NCBI GenBank assembly: GCA_014728435.1
Contig: WJLP01000043.1
Span: forward strand, 1-6,305
Source of the DNA: Candidatus Uhrbacteria bacterium
Lineage (GTDB): Bacteria; Patescibacteriota; Patescibacteriia; 2-12-FULL-60-25
Reading direction: 5' to 3'
Length of the DNA stretch: 6,305 nucleotides
In this document: in pieces, positions 1 through 4,812 of the stretch
How the letters are laid out: each line of letters opens with the position of its first letter
How positions within the stretch are numbered: position 1 is the stretch's first letter
Program-made: the position numbers and the translations under genes
The notes under the pieces: generated by a model
Seen by the model: the letters and a program-made list of their open reading frames with translations, nothing else
Database searches by the model: none
Told to the model about the DNA's origin: nothing

Positions 1-251
1 ACAAAAAGTTGATTGAAGGTGGGAAGGTGTTTATTACGATTCCAGACCATAAAACCGGTGATGATTGGAATAAAGAAGAAGGTAGGCAGGAATTAGCGCT
101 TGGGACTTATGCGGCTACAACCGGACCAGAAAAAGGACTGCCTCACTGCTTTTTTACAAAAGAGGAGATAGAGGGAATGTTTGCGGATTTTACTGATATC
201 AAGATGGAATTGGATGATATTGGCAGGTGGTTTGTTACTGCTAGCAAATAA
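1..251 (+). CDS. SAM-dependent methyltransferase, C-terminal fragment
   Basis: This is the 3' end of a gene that starts before the window; the first complete codon is at position 3 and the stop is TAA at 249-251. About 82 residues are visible. They read as the C-terminal part of a class I (Rossmann-fold) methyltransferase: a GGKVFITIPDH strand after the 'LIEGG' turn, then FFTKEEIEGMF, a helix that precedes the last two strands, and a closing GRWFVTASK strand. This order (late strand, 'f.t.eei..l', final hairpin strand) is typical of the Methyltransf_11/25 type families. The SAM-binding glycine motif lies outside the window, so substrate and exact family cannot be told. No terminator follows the stop; the next promoter begins 12 nt downstream. 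Confidence 0.7.
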   Translation, partial: KKLIEGGKVFITIPDHKTGDDWNKEEGRQELALGTYAATTGPEKGLPHCFFTKEEIEGMFADFTDIKMELDDIGRWFVTASK

Positions 252-262
252 ACCCACGACTA

Positions 263-291
263 TTGACAAAAACCCCAGAATACGCTATCAT
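263..291 (+). promoter_or_regulatory. Sigma-70-type promoter for the CxxC-x17-CxxC gene
   Basis: The -35 box TTGACA (263-268) is a perfect consensus match. A 17-nt spacer separates it from TATCAT (286-291), a 5/6 match to the -10 box. Transcription should start near 298, giving an untranslated leader of about 115 nt before the ATG at 415. This is the best promoter in the window. Confidence 0.75.
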
Positions 292-297
292 TTAACG

Positions 298-414
298 ATT
301 AATAACTAAGGATCGTCCTACGTCTCGCGTCCCACCCGATCATACGATCGGGCAAGTCGTCCCACGTCTTATATCGTGGTTCGAAGTTCGTTGTTTGATA
401 TTCGACGATAAAAT
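298..414 (+). promoter_or_regulatory. Structured 5' leader of the CxxC-x17-CxxC gene
   Basis: The leader is long compared with other genes here and has no Shine-Dalgarno before ATG 415. It contains a perfect 7-bp hairpin, CCCGATC (335-341) with loop ATAC and GATCGGG (346-352), and a 5-bp hairpin CCACG (362-366)/CGTGG (375-379). Two 13-nt near-copies, TCGTCCTACGTCT (313-325) and TCGTCCCACGTCT (357-369), differ at one base. GACGAT at 404-409, just before the start codon, can pair with ATCGTC at 312-317, or through GACGA with the same motif in the second copy (357-361). This could control translation; no known riboswitch class was recognised. Confidence 0.4.
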
Positions 415-990
415 ATGAGCAAATTCAATAGAGGCGGCCATGGTGGCCGTGGGTTCGACAGAAGTCGCGGTGATCGCGGCTTTGAAAAGAGGATGTTCTC
501 TGCGACATGCGCAGAATGTGGTGATAGGTGCGAGGTACCGTTTAAGCCAACAGGCGAAAAGCCGGTGCTTTGCAACACATGTTTCCGCGGTGGAGATGAC
601 CGTGGAGATAGACGTGAGAAACGTTTTAATAAGCCGCGCCGAGAGGAAAGAGCTCCGCGCGACAATCACTTGGTTGAACAATTCGAGCAATTAAATGTTA
701 AGCTTGATTTGATCATGAAAGAGATCGAAAAGCTTAAGCAGCCAAATAAGGTTTACACTTTAGAGGCTGATCCCCCTTCGCACAAGGCTTCGGGGGTCGA
801 CGAGAAGCCGGCTAAGAAGTCTAAGAAGGAAGCTAAAAAAGCTGAGAAGGCAGAAGAGGTTGATGAAGAAGCTGTAGCTGATGACTCCCCTACGCCAGAG
901 GCTACGGAGAGCAAGAAACCAGCTAAAAAGACAGCCAAGAAAGCTGCAAAAAAGGAAACTAAAAAGACGATAAAAAAGAAGGCTGAGTAA
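415..990 (+). CDS. CxxC-x17-CxxC zinc-motif protein with RG-rich head and Lys/Ala-rich tail
   Basis: The protein has 191 residues. The N-terminus (about 5-27) is rich in Arg and Gly, like an RGG RNA-binding segment. A zinc-ribbon-like core follows with Cys32-x2-Cys35, exactly 17 residues, then Cys53-x2-Cys56; the intervening EVPFKPTGEKPVLC is the signature of the CxxC-x17-CxxC domain common in CPR bacteria. Residues 85-108 form a likely short amphipathic helix or coiled coil. The tail from about 130 to 191 is Lys/Ala/Glu-rich with AKK repeats, like histone H1 or a disordered nucleic-acid-binding tail. A role in RNA or DNA binding is inferred from composition; no function is established. ATG 415 is preceded by no Shine-Dalgarno but fits the promoter and the conserved core. 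A GC-rich palindrome at 772-796 encodes part of the linker. Confidence 0.85.
   Translation: MSKFNRGGHGGRGFDRSRGDRGFEKRMFSATCAECGDRCEVPFKPTGEKPVLCNTCFRGGDDRGDRREKRFNKPRREERAPRDNHLVEQFEQLNVKLDLIMKEIEKLKQPNKVYTLEADPPSHKASGVDEKPAKKSKKEAKKAEKAEEVDEEAVADDSPTPEATESKKPAKKTAKKAAKKETKKTIKKKAE
772..796. repeat. GC-rich palindrome inside the CxxC gene
   Basis: CCCCC (772-776) and GGGGG (792-796) enclose TTCG...TTCG, and an inner CCTT (775-778)/AAGG (784-787) pairing is possible. The segment is richer in G+C than the surrounding Lys/Ala codons and encodes part of the linker DPPSHKASG (residues 119-127). It looks like a small palindromic repeat that has entered an open reading frame, but only one copy of this exact form is in the window. 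Confidence 0.35.
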
Positions 991-1005
991 ATACCCCCTT
1001 CATTT

Positions 1006-1024
1006 CCCCCTTTACCAAAGGGGG
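1006..1024. repeat. CCCCCTTT/AAAGGGGG palindrome
   Basis: A perfect 8-bp stem, CCCCCTTT (1006-1013) and AAAGGGGG (1017-1024) with loop ACC, lies 15 nt after the stop at 990. A further CCCCCTT copy (994-1000) precedes it. No T-tract follows, so it is not a terminator by itself. C/G-run palindromes of this kind are frequent small intergenic repeats in bacterial genomes; it may also protect the 3' end of the mRNA. Confidence 0.5.
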
Positions 1025-1033
1025 CGCACAATG

Positions 1034-1061
1034 AAATCAGGCCCGAGCGGCCTGGTTTTTT
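1034..1061 (+). terminator. Rho-independent terminator of the CxxC gene
   Basis: CAGGCC (1038-1043) pairs with GGCCTG (1049-1054) around loop CGAGC. The stem continues with a T-G wobble and A-T pairs into the T-run at 1056-1061. The T-run abuts the -10 box of the next gene, so termination and initiation overlap. Confidence 0.8.
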
Positions 1062-1062
1062 G

Positions 1063-1071
1063 TGTTATACT
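1063..1071 (+). promoter_or_regulatory. Extended -10 promoter for the TrpR-like gene, leaderless
   Basis: TGTTATACT is an extended -10 (TGn before TATACT, 1066-1071). The start codon ATG is at 1080, 8 nt after the box, so the mRNA would begin at or within 1-2 nt of the ATG. The -35 region falls in the terminator stem and has no clear match, as is usual for extended -10 promoters. Confidence 0.6.
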
Positions 1072-1079
1072 GGGTATGT

Positions 1080-1367
1080 ATGACAACATGGAGAACAAAT
1101 AAGTTAAAGCGATTAGCTAAAGCGCTTTTAGCAATAAAGAATGAACAAGAGATGCTGAGCTTTTTGCGAGATATCGCGACTCTTGAGGAGTTGGAAGCAT
1201 TAAGCAGCAGATGGGATGTTGTTTTAGAGCTGGAAAAAGGCACGAGTTACAGAGAAATTGCCAAAAAGACCGGTGTCAGCACTGCGACTATAACTCGGAT
1301 TGCGCATTGGCTTAAACATGGTGAGGGTGGCTATAGAGCAGCTTTAATGCACATAAAAAAGGCTTAG
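1080..1367 (+). CDS. TrpR-like helix-turn-helix regulator, YerC/YecD type
   Basis: The protein has 95 residues, the usual size for the YerC/YecD group of the Trp repressor superfamily. Residues 7-50 form the helical dimerisation part (LLAIKNEQEMLSFLRDIATL, then EELEALSSRWDVVLEL). A helix-turn-helix follows at about 55-79: TSYREIAKKTG, turn, VSTATITRIAHWL. The C-terminal GEGGYRAAL matches the GGY signature of the group. It should bind DNA as a dimer; whether it binds tryptophan or any ligand is unknown for this branch. ATG 1080 is chosen over an upstream in-frame GTG at 1062, because that codon lies in the terminator T-tract and -10 box. An 18-bp dyad with trp-operator geometry lies 30 nt after its stop (1397-1414), suggesting it controls the next small transcription unit. 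Confidence 0.85.
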   Translation: MTTWRTNKLKRLAKALLAIKNEQEMLSFLRDIATLEELEALSSRWDVVLELEKGTSYREIAKKTGVSTATITRIAHWLKHGEGGYRAALMHIKKA

Positions 1368-1377
1368 CTTGCAGTAC

Positions 1378-1406
1378 TTGACAAATGTTTTCATATGTAT
1401 TAGTGT
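1378..1406 (+). promoter_or_regulatory. Promoter-like site overlapped by a dyad
   Basis: TTGACA (1378-1383) is a perfect -35. At 17 nt spacing lies TAGTGT (1401-1406), a weak -10 with the key T, A and final T. An alternative -10, TACAAT (1412-1417, 5/6), has TTTTCA (1388-1393) as a poor -35 at 18 nt. Either would start a transcript at about 1413-1425. The 1397-1414 dyad covers the first -10 and touches the second. Confidence 0.5.
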
Positions 1407-1414
1407 GTTAATAC
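1397..1414. promoter_or_regulatory. Trp-operator-like dyad, candidate operator
   Basis: GTATTA (1397-1402) and TAATAC (1409-1414) form a perfect 6-bp inverted repeat with a 6-nt centre. The symmetric E. coli trp operator core, GTACTAGTTAACTAGTAC, has the same 6-6-6 geometry and agrees at 12 of 18 positions (my alignment by eye). The site sits over a -10 region right after a TrpR-family gene, so it is a good candidate binding site for that regulator. An outer, slightly off-centre pair TCATATG (1391-1397) and CATATGA (1422-1428) adds further symmetry. Confidence 0.45.
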
Positions 1415-1424
1415 AATAAGACAT

Positions 1425-1472
1425 ATGACCACTTTTAAGCAACAAGTTCATCATATAGCCGACCTCAAGTAG
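1425..1472 (+). CDS. Possible leaderless 15-codon micro-ORF
   Basis: ATG (1425) to TAG (1470-1472) encodes MTTFKQQVHHIADLK. ATG lies 7 nt after TACAAT (1412-1417), the same spacing as other leaderless starts in this window. There is no Shine-Dalgarno. The last codons and stop form the 5' arm of the 11-bp inverted repeat, so a ribosome reaching the stop would cover that arm. It could be a leader peptide, a small protein or chance; a 15-codon ORF proves little alone. Confidence 0.25.
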   Translation: MTTFKQQVHHIADLK

Positions 1473-1505
1473 TTGAGTGTGGGTTAAATTTGTTTACTTG
1501 AGGTC
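1461..1505. repeat. Perfect 11-bp inverted repeat
   Basis: GACCTCAAGTA at 1461-1471 is exactly repeated in reverse complement at 1495-1505, with a 23-nt loop. As RNA it would give a stable hairpin just before the terminator stem. As DNA it could be a binding site. Confidence 0.65.
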
Positions 1506-1510
1506 AATAC

Positions 1511-1535
1511 AAATCGCTAAATAGCGGTTTTTTGT
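1511..1535 (+). terminator. Rho-independent terminator
   Basis: AAATCGCT (1511-1518) pairs with AGCGGTTT (1523-1530, one G-U pair) around loop AAAT, followed by more T residues to about 1533. It would end the small transcription unit before the aspartoacylase-like gene. Confidence 0.7.
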
Positions 1536-1566
1536 TTATGAACCAGAATTGACCAAGATGATTTCA

Positions 1567-1587
1567 TATAATTTACAAGATTATTCT
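1567..1587 (+). promoter_or_regulatory. Promoter region for the aspartoacylase-like gene
   Basis: A perfect TATAAT (1567-1572) lies 25 nt before ATG 1598, and TATTCT (1582-1587) lies 10 nt before it. Neither has a good -35 at 16-18 nt. The first would give a ~19-nt leader, the second a nearly leaderless mRNA. There is no Shine-Dalgarno before the ATG. Confidence 0.45.
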
Positions 1588-1597
1588 CTTATTTATT

Positions 1598-2335
1598 ATG
1601 AAAAAAGACATACTGTTTATTGCGGCTACGCACGGTGATGAGCCGATTGGGGTTGAGGTGCTACGCGACCTACAAGTGAAGGGGTTGAGTTTTGATTGGA
1701 TTGTTGGAAACCAACCCGCACTAGATAAAGGCGTGAGATTTATTGATACAGACTTGAATCGCAGCGCTCCCGGCGACCCTAAGGCTAAGTCTTTTGAGAA
1801 GTGTCGCGCGGCGGAGATTGTTCAGATATCCAAACAATATCAATATACGATTGATATTCATGGATCAAGTAAAGAGACCGGCATCTTTATTCTGATTACA
1901 AATCCAACAATGGATAATATAAAGCTCGCTAGCATGCTGGATATTGAACGGATTGTGATTTGGCCGAGCCTCACTCCAGATCAAAAAGGACCTTTAAGTG
2001 AATATTTTATTTGCGGACTGGAAATCGAGTGCGGCAAAAAGGATGATCCAAAGATTAAGGCGCAGCTCGAGGAGACGCTTGCTAAGTTTCTAAAAAGGGA
2101 TCGTAAAGCTGTTGCTAATTGGCGAGAGCAGCTTAAAGAAAAACAAGTATTTGAGATGTATGGTTCGCTGAGGCGATCCAAGTGCGATCGCGCAGTGAAG
2201 CTAGAAGAATTTGTTAAAACGAAGATTTGTGGTGAGTCCTTTTTTCCGATCTTTGTTGGCAGTTATGACTATGAAGATGTTCTTTGTTATAAGCTTCGCG
2301 AGTTTGATTTGGCTCAGCTTATATCTCTTGAGTAA
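1598..2335 (+). CDS. Aspartoacylase/succinylglutamate desuccinylase-like zinc hydrolase
   Basis: The protein has 245 residues and belongs to the AstE/AspA group of M14-like zinc metallohydrolases, which cleave N-acyl or amide bonds of amino acids. Visible motifs are the zinc pair His12-x2-Glu15 in ATHGDEPIG, the substrate-carboxylate motif DTDLNR (Asn54, Arg55), the third zinc ligand His88 in TIDIHGS, and GLEIECG (Glu142, Glu144), where the family's catalytic Glu is expected. The C-terminal third (about 165-245) is a separate domain as in AspA. All expected active-site residues are present, so it should be an active enzyme, but the acyl group and amino acid cannot be told. No signal peptide is seen, so it is cytoplasmic. 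It lies 61 nt before a GCS2-like ligase gene on the same strand with no terminator between, which suggests a shared transcript and linked chemistry. Confidence 0.8.
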   Translation: MKKDILFIAATHGDEPIGVEVLRDLQVKGLSFDWIVGNQPALDKGVRFIDTDLNRSAPGDPKAKSFEKCRAAEIVQISKQYQYTIDIHGSSKETGIFILITNPTMDNIKLASMLDIERIVIWPSLTPDQKGPLSEYFICGLEIECGKKDDPKIKAQLEETLAKFLKRDRKAVANWREQLKEKQVFEMYGSLRRSKCDRAVKLEEFVKTKICGESFFPIFVGSYDYEDVLCYKLREFDLAQLISLE

Positions 2336-2383
2336 TCAGGAGATATGGACCTGCGTCTAATTGCAGGATAAATGCACTTTCCA

Positions 2384-2390
2384 AAGGAGA
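2384..2390 (+). promoter_or_regulatory. Shine-Dalgarno that sets the GCS2-like start
   Basis: AAAGGAGA at about 2384-2390 lies 7 nt before ATG 2397. It is the only good Shine-Dalgarno in front of a gene in this window and decides the start against an in-frame TTG at 2361. A short hairpin CCTGC (2350-2354)/GCAGG (2363-2367) lies upstream. Confidence 0.75.
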
Positions 2391-2396
2391 AAAGAC

Positions 2397-3464
2397 ATGG
2401 CGCACAATCGCTTTCGAGATAGCATGGTTCGTGGCGGACACTATGCGCAGCGCGATCCATTGCTGCCAAAGGCGAGGTGGGTTAGCGAAACTTATCCGGC
2501 TAAGAGCCTGTCAGCGGGAGTTCATCGCTTGGCAGGATATTTTATGTGTGATCGTTTTATAAACGAACTCCGCCCATATACAAGAAAAATCGGACTAGAG
2601 GTTGAGACTCTGTTTATAGACAGGACGTCTGGGCGGCCGATTTGCCGAGAGACATCACAAAAGATGCTTTTGCGGCTTGTTAGTAGCTCAGCCTGGAAGA
2701 TAAAGGAGATCAAGGGCGATACGATAGTCAGGTTAGCTCAAGCCGAGAGCACACTCATCTTTGATCTTGGTTGGAACAATGTTGAGCTAGTCACTCCGAC
2801 TTGGCCGGCCGATAGGTTTCTTTTTGAAGGGCTTGCCTGGACGAATGCAAGGCTAACCGAGCTTTACGCAGCAGCTGAATATTACAATGCAAGGCCTGCT
2901 AAGACATGCTATGACGGACACGCAGATCTGGACACGCTTGTTATGCCGGATGAGCGCGATCAAATATGGACAGAGCTTGATGGGCCGATTCTTTGCTCGC
3001 TGGGACATATTGCGAGCGTGCACGTAAACATTGACCTAAAATCAATGAGCGAGGGCTTTGAGTTTATCAAGCAGCTTAACAAGTTCTATAAAGATCACGA
3101 CTGGCCGCCAAAGAAAGTTCGTGAGATTTGGGAGCGGTATATAGCCAAGAGCTATGCGGAGTATGAGCCGACGCGATATGGTCCGCCGCCGGAGACAAGG
3201 TCAGACTACTTGCGACAGCTTGCCGGCTACAAGGTGATGATGAATACTTCGCGTGACGGTGAACTACAGCGCATGACGAAAGCTGAGACTTTCTATCAAA
3301 TTCCGATAGTTGACTACGAACTATTCGTGCGCTCTGTATGGTGGTGGAATCGGTTACGCGTACGGAACAACCATCTTGTTTTGGAGGCGAGAGGCATTCC
3401 TCGCGGAAATGACACACACTTGCGACGAGACGTTGCCGATGTTTTGTCCCTACTAGATCTTTAG
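2397..3464 (+). CDS. Glutamate-cysteine ligase (GCS2)-like protein
   Basis: The protein has 355 residues from ATG 2397. It resembles the carboxylate-amine ligases of the GCS2 family in the glutamine synthetase fold, which join a glutamate gamma-carboxyl to an amine using ATP. Matching elements in order are IGLEVETLFID (Glu68, Glu70, the metal/ATP acidic strand), FDLGWNNVELVT (123-133, with Glu130), SVHVNID (207-213, like the HVHVG strand of GCS2) and LVLEARGIPRGNDTH (327-341, acidic and Arg residues). The N-terminal 60 residues are Arg-rich and not typical. The amine substrate is unknown; glutathione synthesis is only one possibility and is unusual for CPR bacteria. It follows the aspartoacylase-like gene by 61 nt and ends at a strong terminator. 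Superfamily assignment is fairly sure, the specific reaction is not. Confidence 0.65.
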   Translation: MAHNRFRDSMVRGGHYAQRDPLLPKARWVSETYPAKSLSAGVHRLAGYFMCDRFINELRPYTRKIGLEVETLFIDRTSGRPICRETSQKMLLRLVSSSAWKIKEIKGDTIVRLAQAESTLIFDLGWNNVELVTPTWPADRFLFEGLAWTNARLTELYAAAEYYNARPAKTCYDGHADLDTLVMPDERDQIWTELDGPILCSLGHIASVHVNIDLKSMSEGFEFIKQLNKFYKDHDWPPKKVREIWERYIAKSYAEYEPTRYGPPPETRSDYLRQLAGYKVMMNTSRDGELQRMTKAETFYQIPIVDYELFVRSVWWWNRLRVRNNHLVLEARGIPRGNDTHLRRDVADVLSLLDL

Positions 3465-3466
3465 CT

Positions 3467-3492
3467 AAAAAGAGGCGCTCGCCTCTTTTTTT
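3467..3492. terminator. Bidirectional terminator between convergent genes
   Basis: AAAAAGAGGC (3467-3476) and GCCTCTTTTT (3481-3490) form a perfect 10-bp stem with loop GCTC. A T-run follows on the plus strand and one on the minus strand, so it can end both the GCS2-like gene (stop at 3464) and the minus-strand gene whose TAA is at 3493-3491. The minus-strand stop codon lies next to the stem. Confidence 0.85.
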
Positions 3493-4015
3493 ATATCTTT
3501 CTACTATCGTAAGCCCAGTGTAAGATTGCCTGGCGTTGCTTTCGGCGACAGGAGAGGTCGCGGGGTTTGCAGTTCTTTTTCACTTGCGCGATGTGCCGGC
3601 GGATTGCGCGCCAGCGTTTTATTTGGCGTTCATCATCTGCGGAGCGACGACCGAGGTAGTAGCGGCAATACCATTCGAACCAACCGTGAGGATCTTGTTT
3701 GTTAATCCAGCCTTTGGCGCGCCAATAAGCTAAAGGCATGCTGGCACGAATACCAAAATAATTTAGCTCTCCGTGCTTTTCATGGTCGGGTGAGAGTTTG
3801 ACGCCTGCAAACCAAGACTTGGGATATTCTTTGGGTATGAGGTTGTCTGTGCCGATGAAGTAGGCACCGCCAAAGACGCCGAGTTTTAGCATCTCTTTGG
3901 GAGTTAGATCGGGTTTGAAATCAGGATGAAAGTTACGTCCGGCGGGTTCGGTGAGGTAATAGACGTAATTTTTCTGAAAGTTGTTTGTGACTGTAACTTT
4001 TTTGCTTTTGGGCAT
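3491..4015 (-). CDS. Conserved aromatic-rich protein of unknown function
   Basis: The protein has 174 residues, no signal peptide and no membrane segment. It is strikingly rich in Trp, Tyr and basic residues. Blocks that look conserved are LTPKEMLKLGVFGGAYF (37-53), NYFGIRASMPLAYWRAKGWI (85-104), DPHGWFEWYCRYYLGRR (108-124), RQIKRWRAIRRH (130-141) and CRRKQRQAILHWAYDSR (156-172). I recall uncharacterised proteins with the DP.GWF.WYCRYY.GRR and RQRQA.LHWAYD patterns in diverse bacteria and in some fungi, but know of no function. The Arg/Trp-rich helices suggest nucleic-acid binding, as an inference only. It starts 3 nt after the stop of the membrane-protein gene and is probably co-transcribed and translationally coupled with it. 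It has no Shine-Dalgarno. Confidence 0.8.
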   Translation of the reverse strand: MPKSKKVTVTNNFQKNYVYYLTEPAGRNFHPDFKPDLTPKEMLKLGVFGGAYFIGTDNLIPKEYPKSWFAGVKLSPDHEKHGELNYFGIRASMPLAYWRAKGWINKQDPHGWFEWYCRYYLGRRSADDERQIKRWRAIRRHIAQVKKNCKPRDLSCRRKQRQAILHWAYDSRKI

Positions 4016-4018
4016 ATT

Positions 4019-4726
4019 CTATTTTGACTCGGACTTGTTAGGTGATTTGATTTTTGATGATTCCCAAGCAAAATACCAAACGACTGATAAAACGCTGAAG
4101 AAAGCGATGGCGATGTCAATGATGAGATCGCCGGCCACATAAAGAAAAATGTTGTCGGCCATAAAGTAAATCGGCAGTGAAGCTATGGCACCGACTATGA
4201 GTGCCAGAGCTCCAAAAAGAATTGCGTAGCCAAAAGTCTTCCACCAGCGGTTTTGGACCAGTTCTTTGCTGGCTTTTAGCGCTTCCAAGCCCCACTTATC
4301 GGTAAAGATGACTACGTAGAGAATAAAATACCAATAAATGGAAAAGATGATGCCCGGGATGATGAGCAGGATAAATAATCCGAGAAGCAATATACCGGCA
4401 AGCAAGTTGGTTCCGATAGCCTTGAGCCATTTATTGATGGCAAGCTTGAGTGATTCTTGCCAGCTTATTGCTTTGTTTTCCAGTGCTGATTTGGTAATAA
4501 ATGCAATGGCAATGGCTGCTAAGATGCCGAATAAACCTTCGAGCAATTGCATCGCGCGAAAGTACATCATCATACCTTCGGCCGTATCATCGGCGGGCAG
4601 GCTTTCCAATACAAAATTGAGCGGAATGTAGATGATGAGCGTTATTATTAAAATGGTCTTGAATTTACGAGTAAAGATCTCCCATGAACGGGTAAGTATT
4701 TCGTCCAGCTTTGGTTGAATTGTCAT
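4019..4726 (-). CDS. Polytopic membrane protein, about six TM segments
   Basis: The protein has 235 residues with hydrophobic segments at about 22-40, 61-78, 103-123, 124-142, 165-188 and 193-221. The layout, with a first helix after an amphipathic 'LDEILTRSWEIFTRKF' start, a central GILLLGLFILLIIPGIIF hairpin containing a proline, and a 'A..SKELVQNRWWKTF' helix between segments, resembles the DUF975 / glycerophosphodiester phosphodiesterase membrane-domain type of proteins. Their biochemical role is not well known. The tail KIKSPNKSESK is hydrophilic. The gene is first in a two-gene minus-strand operon with a leaderless promoter. Confidence is high for a membrane protein, low for any specific function. 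Confidence 0.8.
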   Translation of the reverse strand: MTIQPKLDEILTRSWEIFTRKFKTILIITLIIYIPLNFVLESLPADDTAEGMMMYFRAMQLLEGLFGILAAIAIAFITKSALENKAISWQESLKLAINKWLKAIGTNLLAGILLLGLFILLIIPGIIFSIYWYFILYVVIFTDKWGLEALKASKELVQNRWWKTFGYAILFGALALIVGAIASLPIYFMADNIFLYVAGDLIIDIAIAFFSVLSVVWYFAWESSKIKSPNKSESK

Positions 4727-4734
4727 ATTTTGCT

Positions 4735-4740
4735 ATTATA
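4735..4740 (-). promoter_or_regulatory. -10 box for the membrane-protein operon, leaderless
   Basis: On the minus strand a perfect TATAAT (4740 to 4735) lies 8 nt before the ATG (4726-4724). Transcription would start at or within 1-2 nt of the start codon. No clear -35 is seen, and no Shine-Dalgarno fits. Confidence 0.6.
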
Positions 4741-4800
4741 ATTTACAAATAACAATTAATAAAGGACTGACGATTGAGTCTTCGCACTAAGTCGTAGTCG

Positions 4801-4806
4801 TAGTAT
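4801..4806 (+). promoter_or_regulatory. -10-like box for the MazG-ITPA operon, leaderless
   Basis: TAGTAT (4801-4806) lies 6 nt before ATG 4813, so the +1 would fall on or next to the start codon. TTGAGT (4774-4779) is a -35-like hexamer but 21 nt away, longer than usual. A short tandem, GTCGTAGTCGTA, precedes the box. No Shine-Dalgarno is present. The 86-nt gap (4727-4812) therefore holds two divergent promoters. Confidence 0.4.
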
Positions 4807-4812
4807 ATTGAC

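Larger units (their letters stand above)
1413..1535 (+). ncRNA. Candidate small RNA or short mRNA unit with own terminator
   Basis: A promoter-like site and a terminator bracket about 120 nt with no long reading frame. The main element is a perfect 11-bp inverted repeat, GACCTCAAGTA (1461-1471) and TACTTGAGGTC (1495-1505), with a 23-nt loop. A terminator stem follows at 1511-1530. The 5' part contains a 15-codon ORF whose stop lies at the base of the first arm. I could not match it to tmRNA, 6S, SRP or RNase P RNA. Expression is inferred only from the layout. Confidence 0.4.

Noticed and set aside
340..690. Long minus-strand reading frames opposite the CxxC gene
   Set aside because: They overlap a well-supported gene and leader, and have no recognisable domain or start signal.
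1062..1079. GTG at 1062 as start of the TrpR-like protein
   Set aside because: It lies between the terminator T-run and within the extended -10 box; ATG 1080 gives the normal family length.
1425..1535. Classic amino-acid attenuator with leader peptide
   Set aside because: The micro-ORF has no run of one regulatory codon beyond two His, no antiterminator pairs with the terminator stem, and a separate promoter follows the terminator.
1549..1572. TTGACC (1549-1554) as -35 for TATAAT (1567-1572)
   Set aside because: The spacer is only 12 nt, too short for a sigma-70 promoter.
2345..2371. Eight-codon mini-ORF after AGGAGA
   Set aside because: Only 2 nt separate GGAG from the ATG, too close for normal initiation, and the product is too short to judge.
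2361..2396. TTG at 2361 as start of the GCS2-like protein
   Set aside because: AAAGGAGA lies 7 nt before the in-frame ATG at 2397, and no ribosome site precedes 2361.
4338..4631. Plus-strand reading frame opposite the membrane-protein gene
   Set aside because: The minus strand encodes clear transmembrane helices; the antisense product has no recognisable features.
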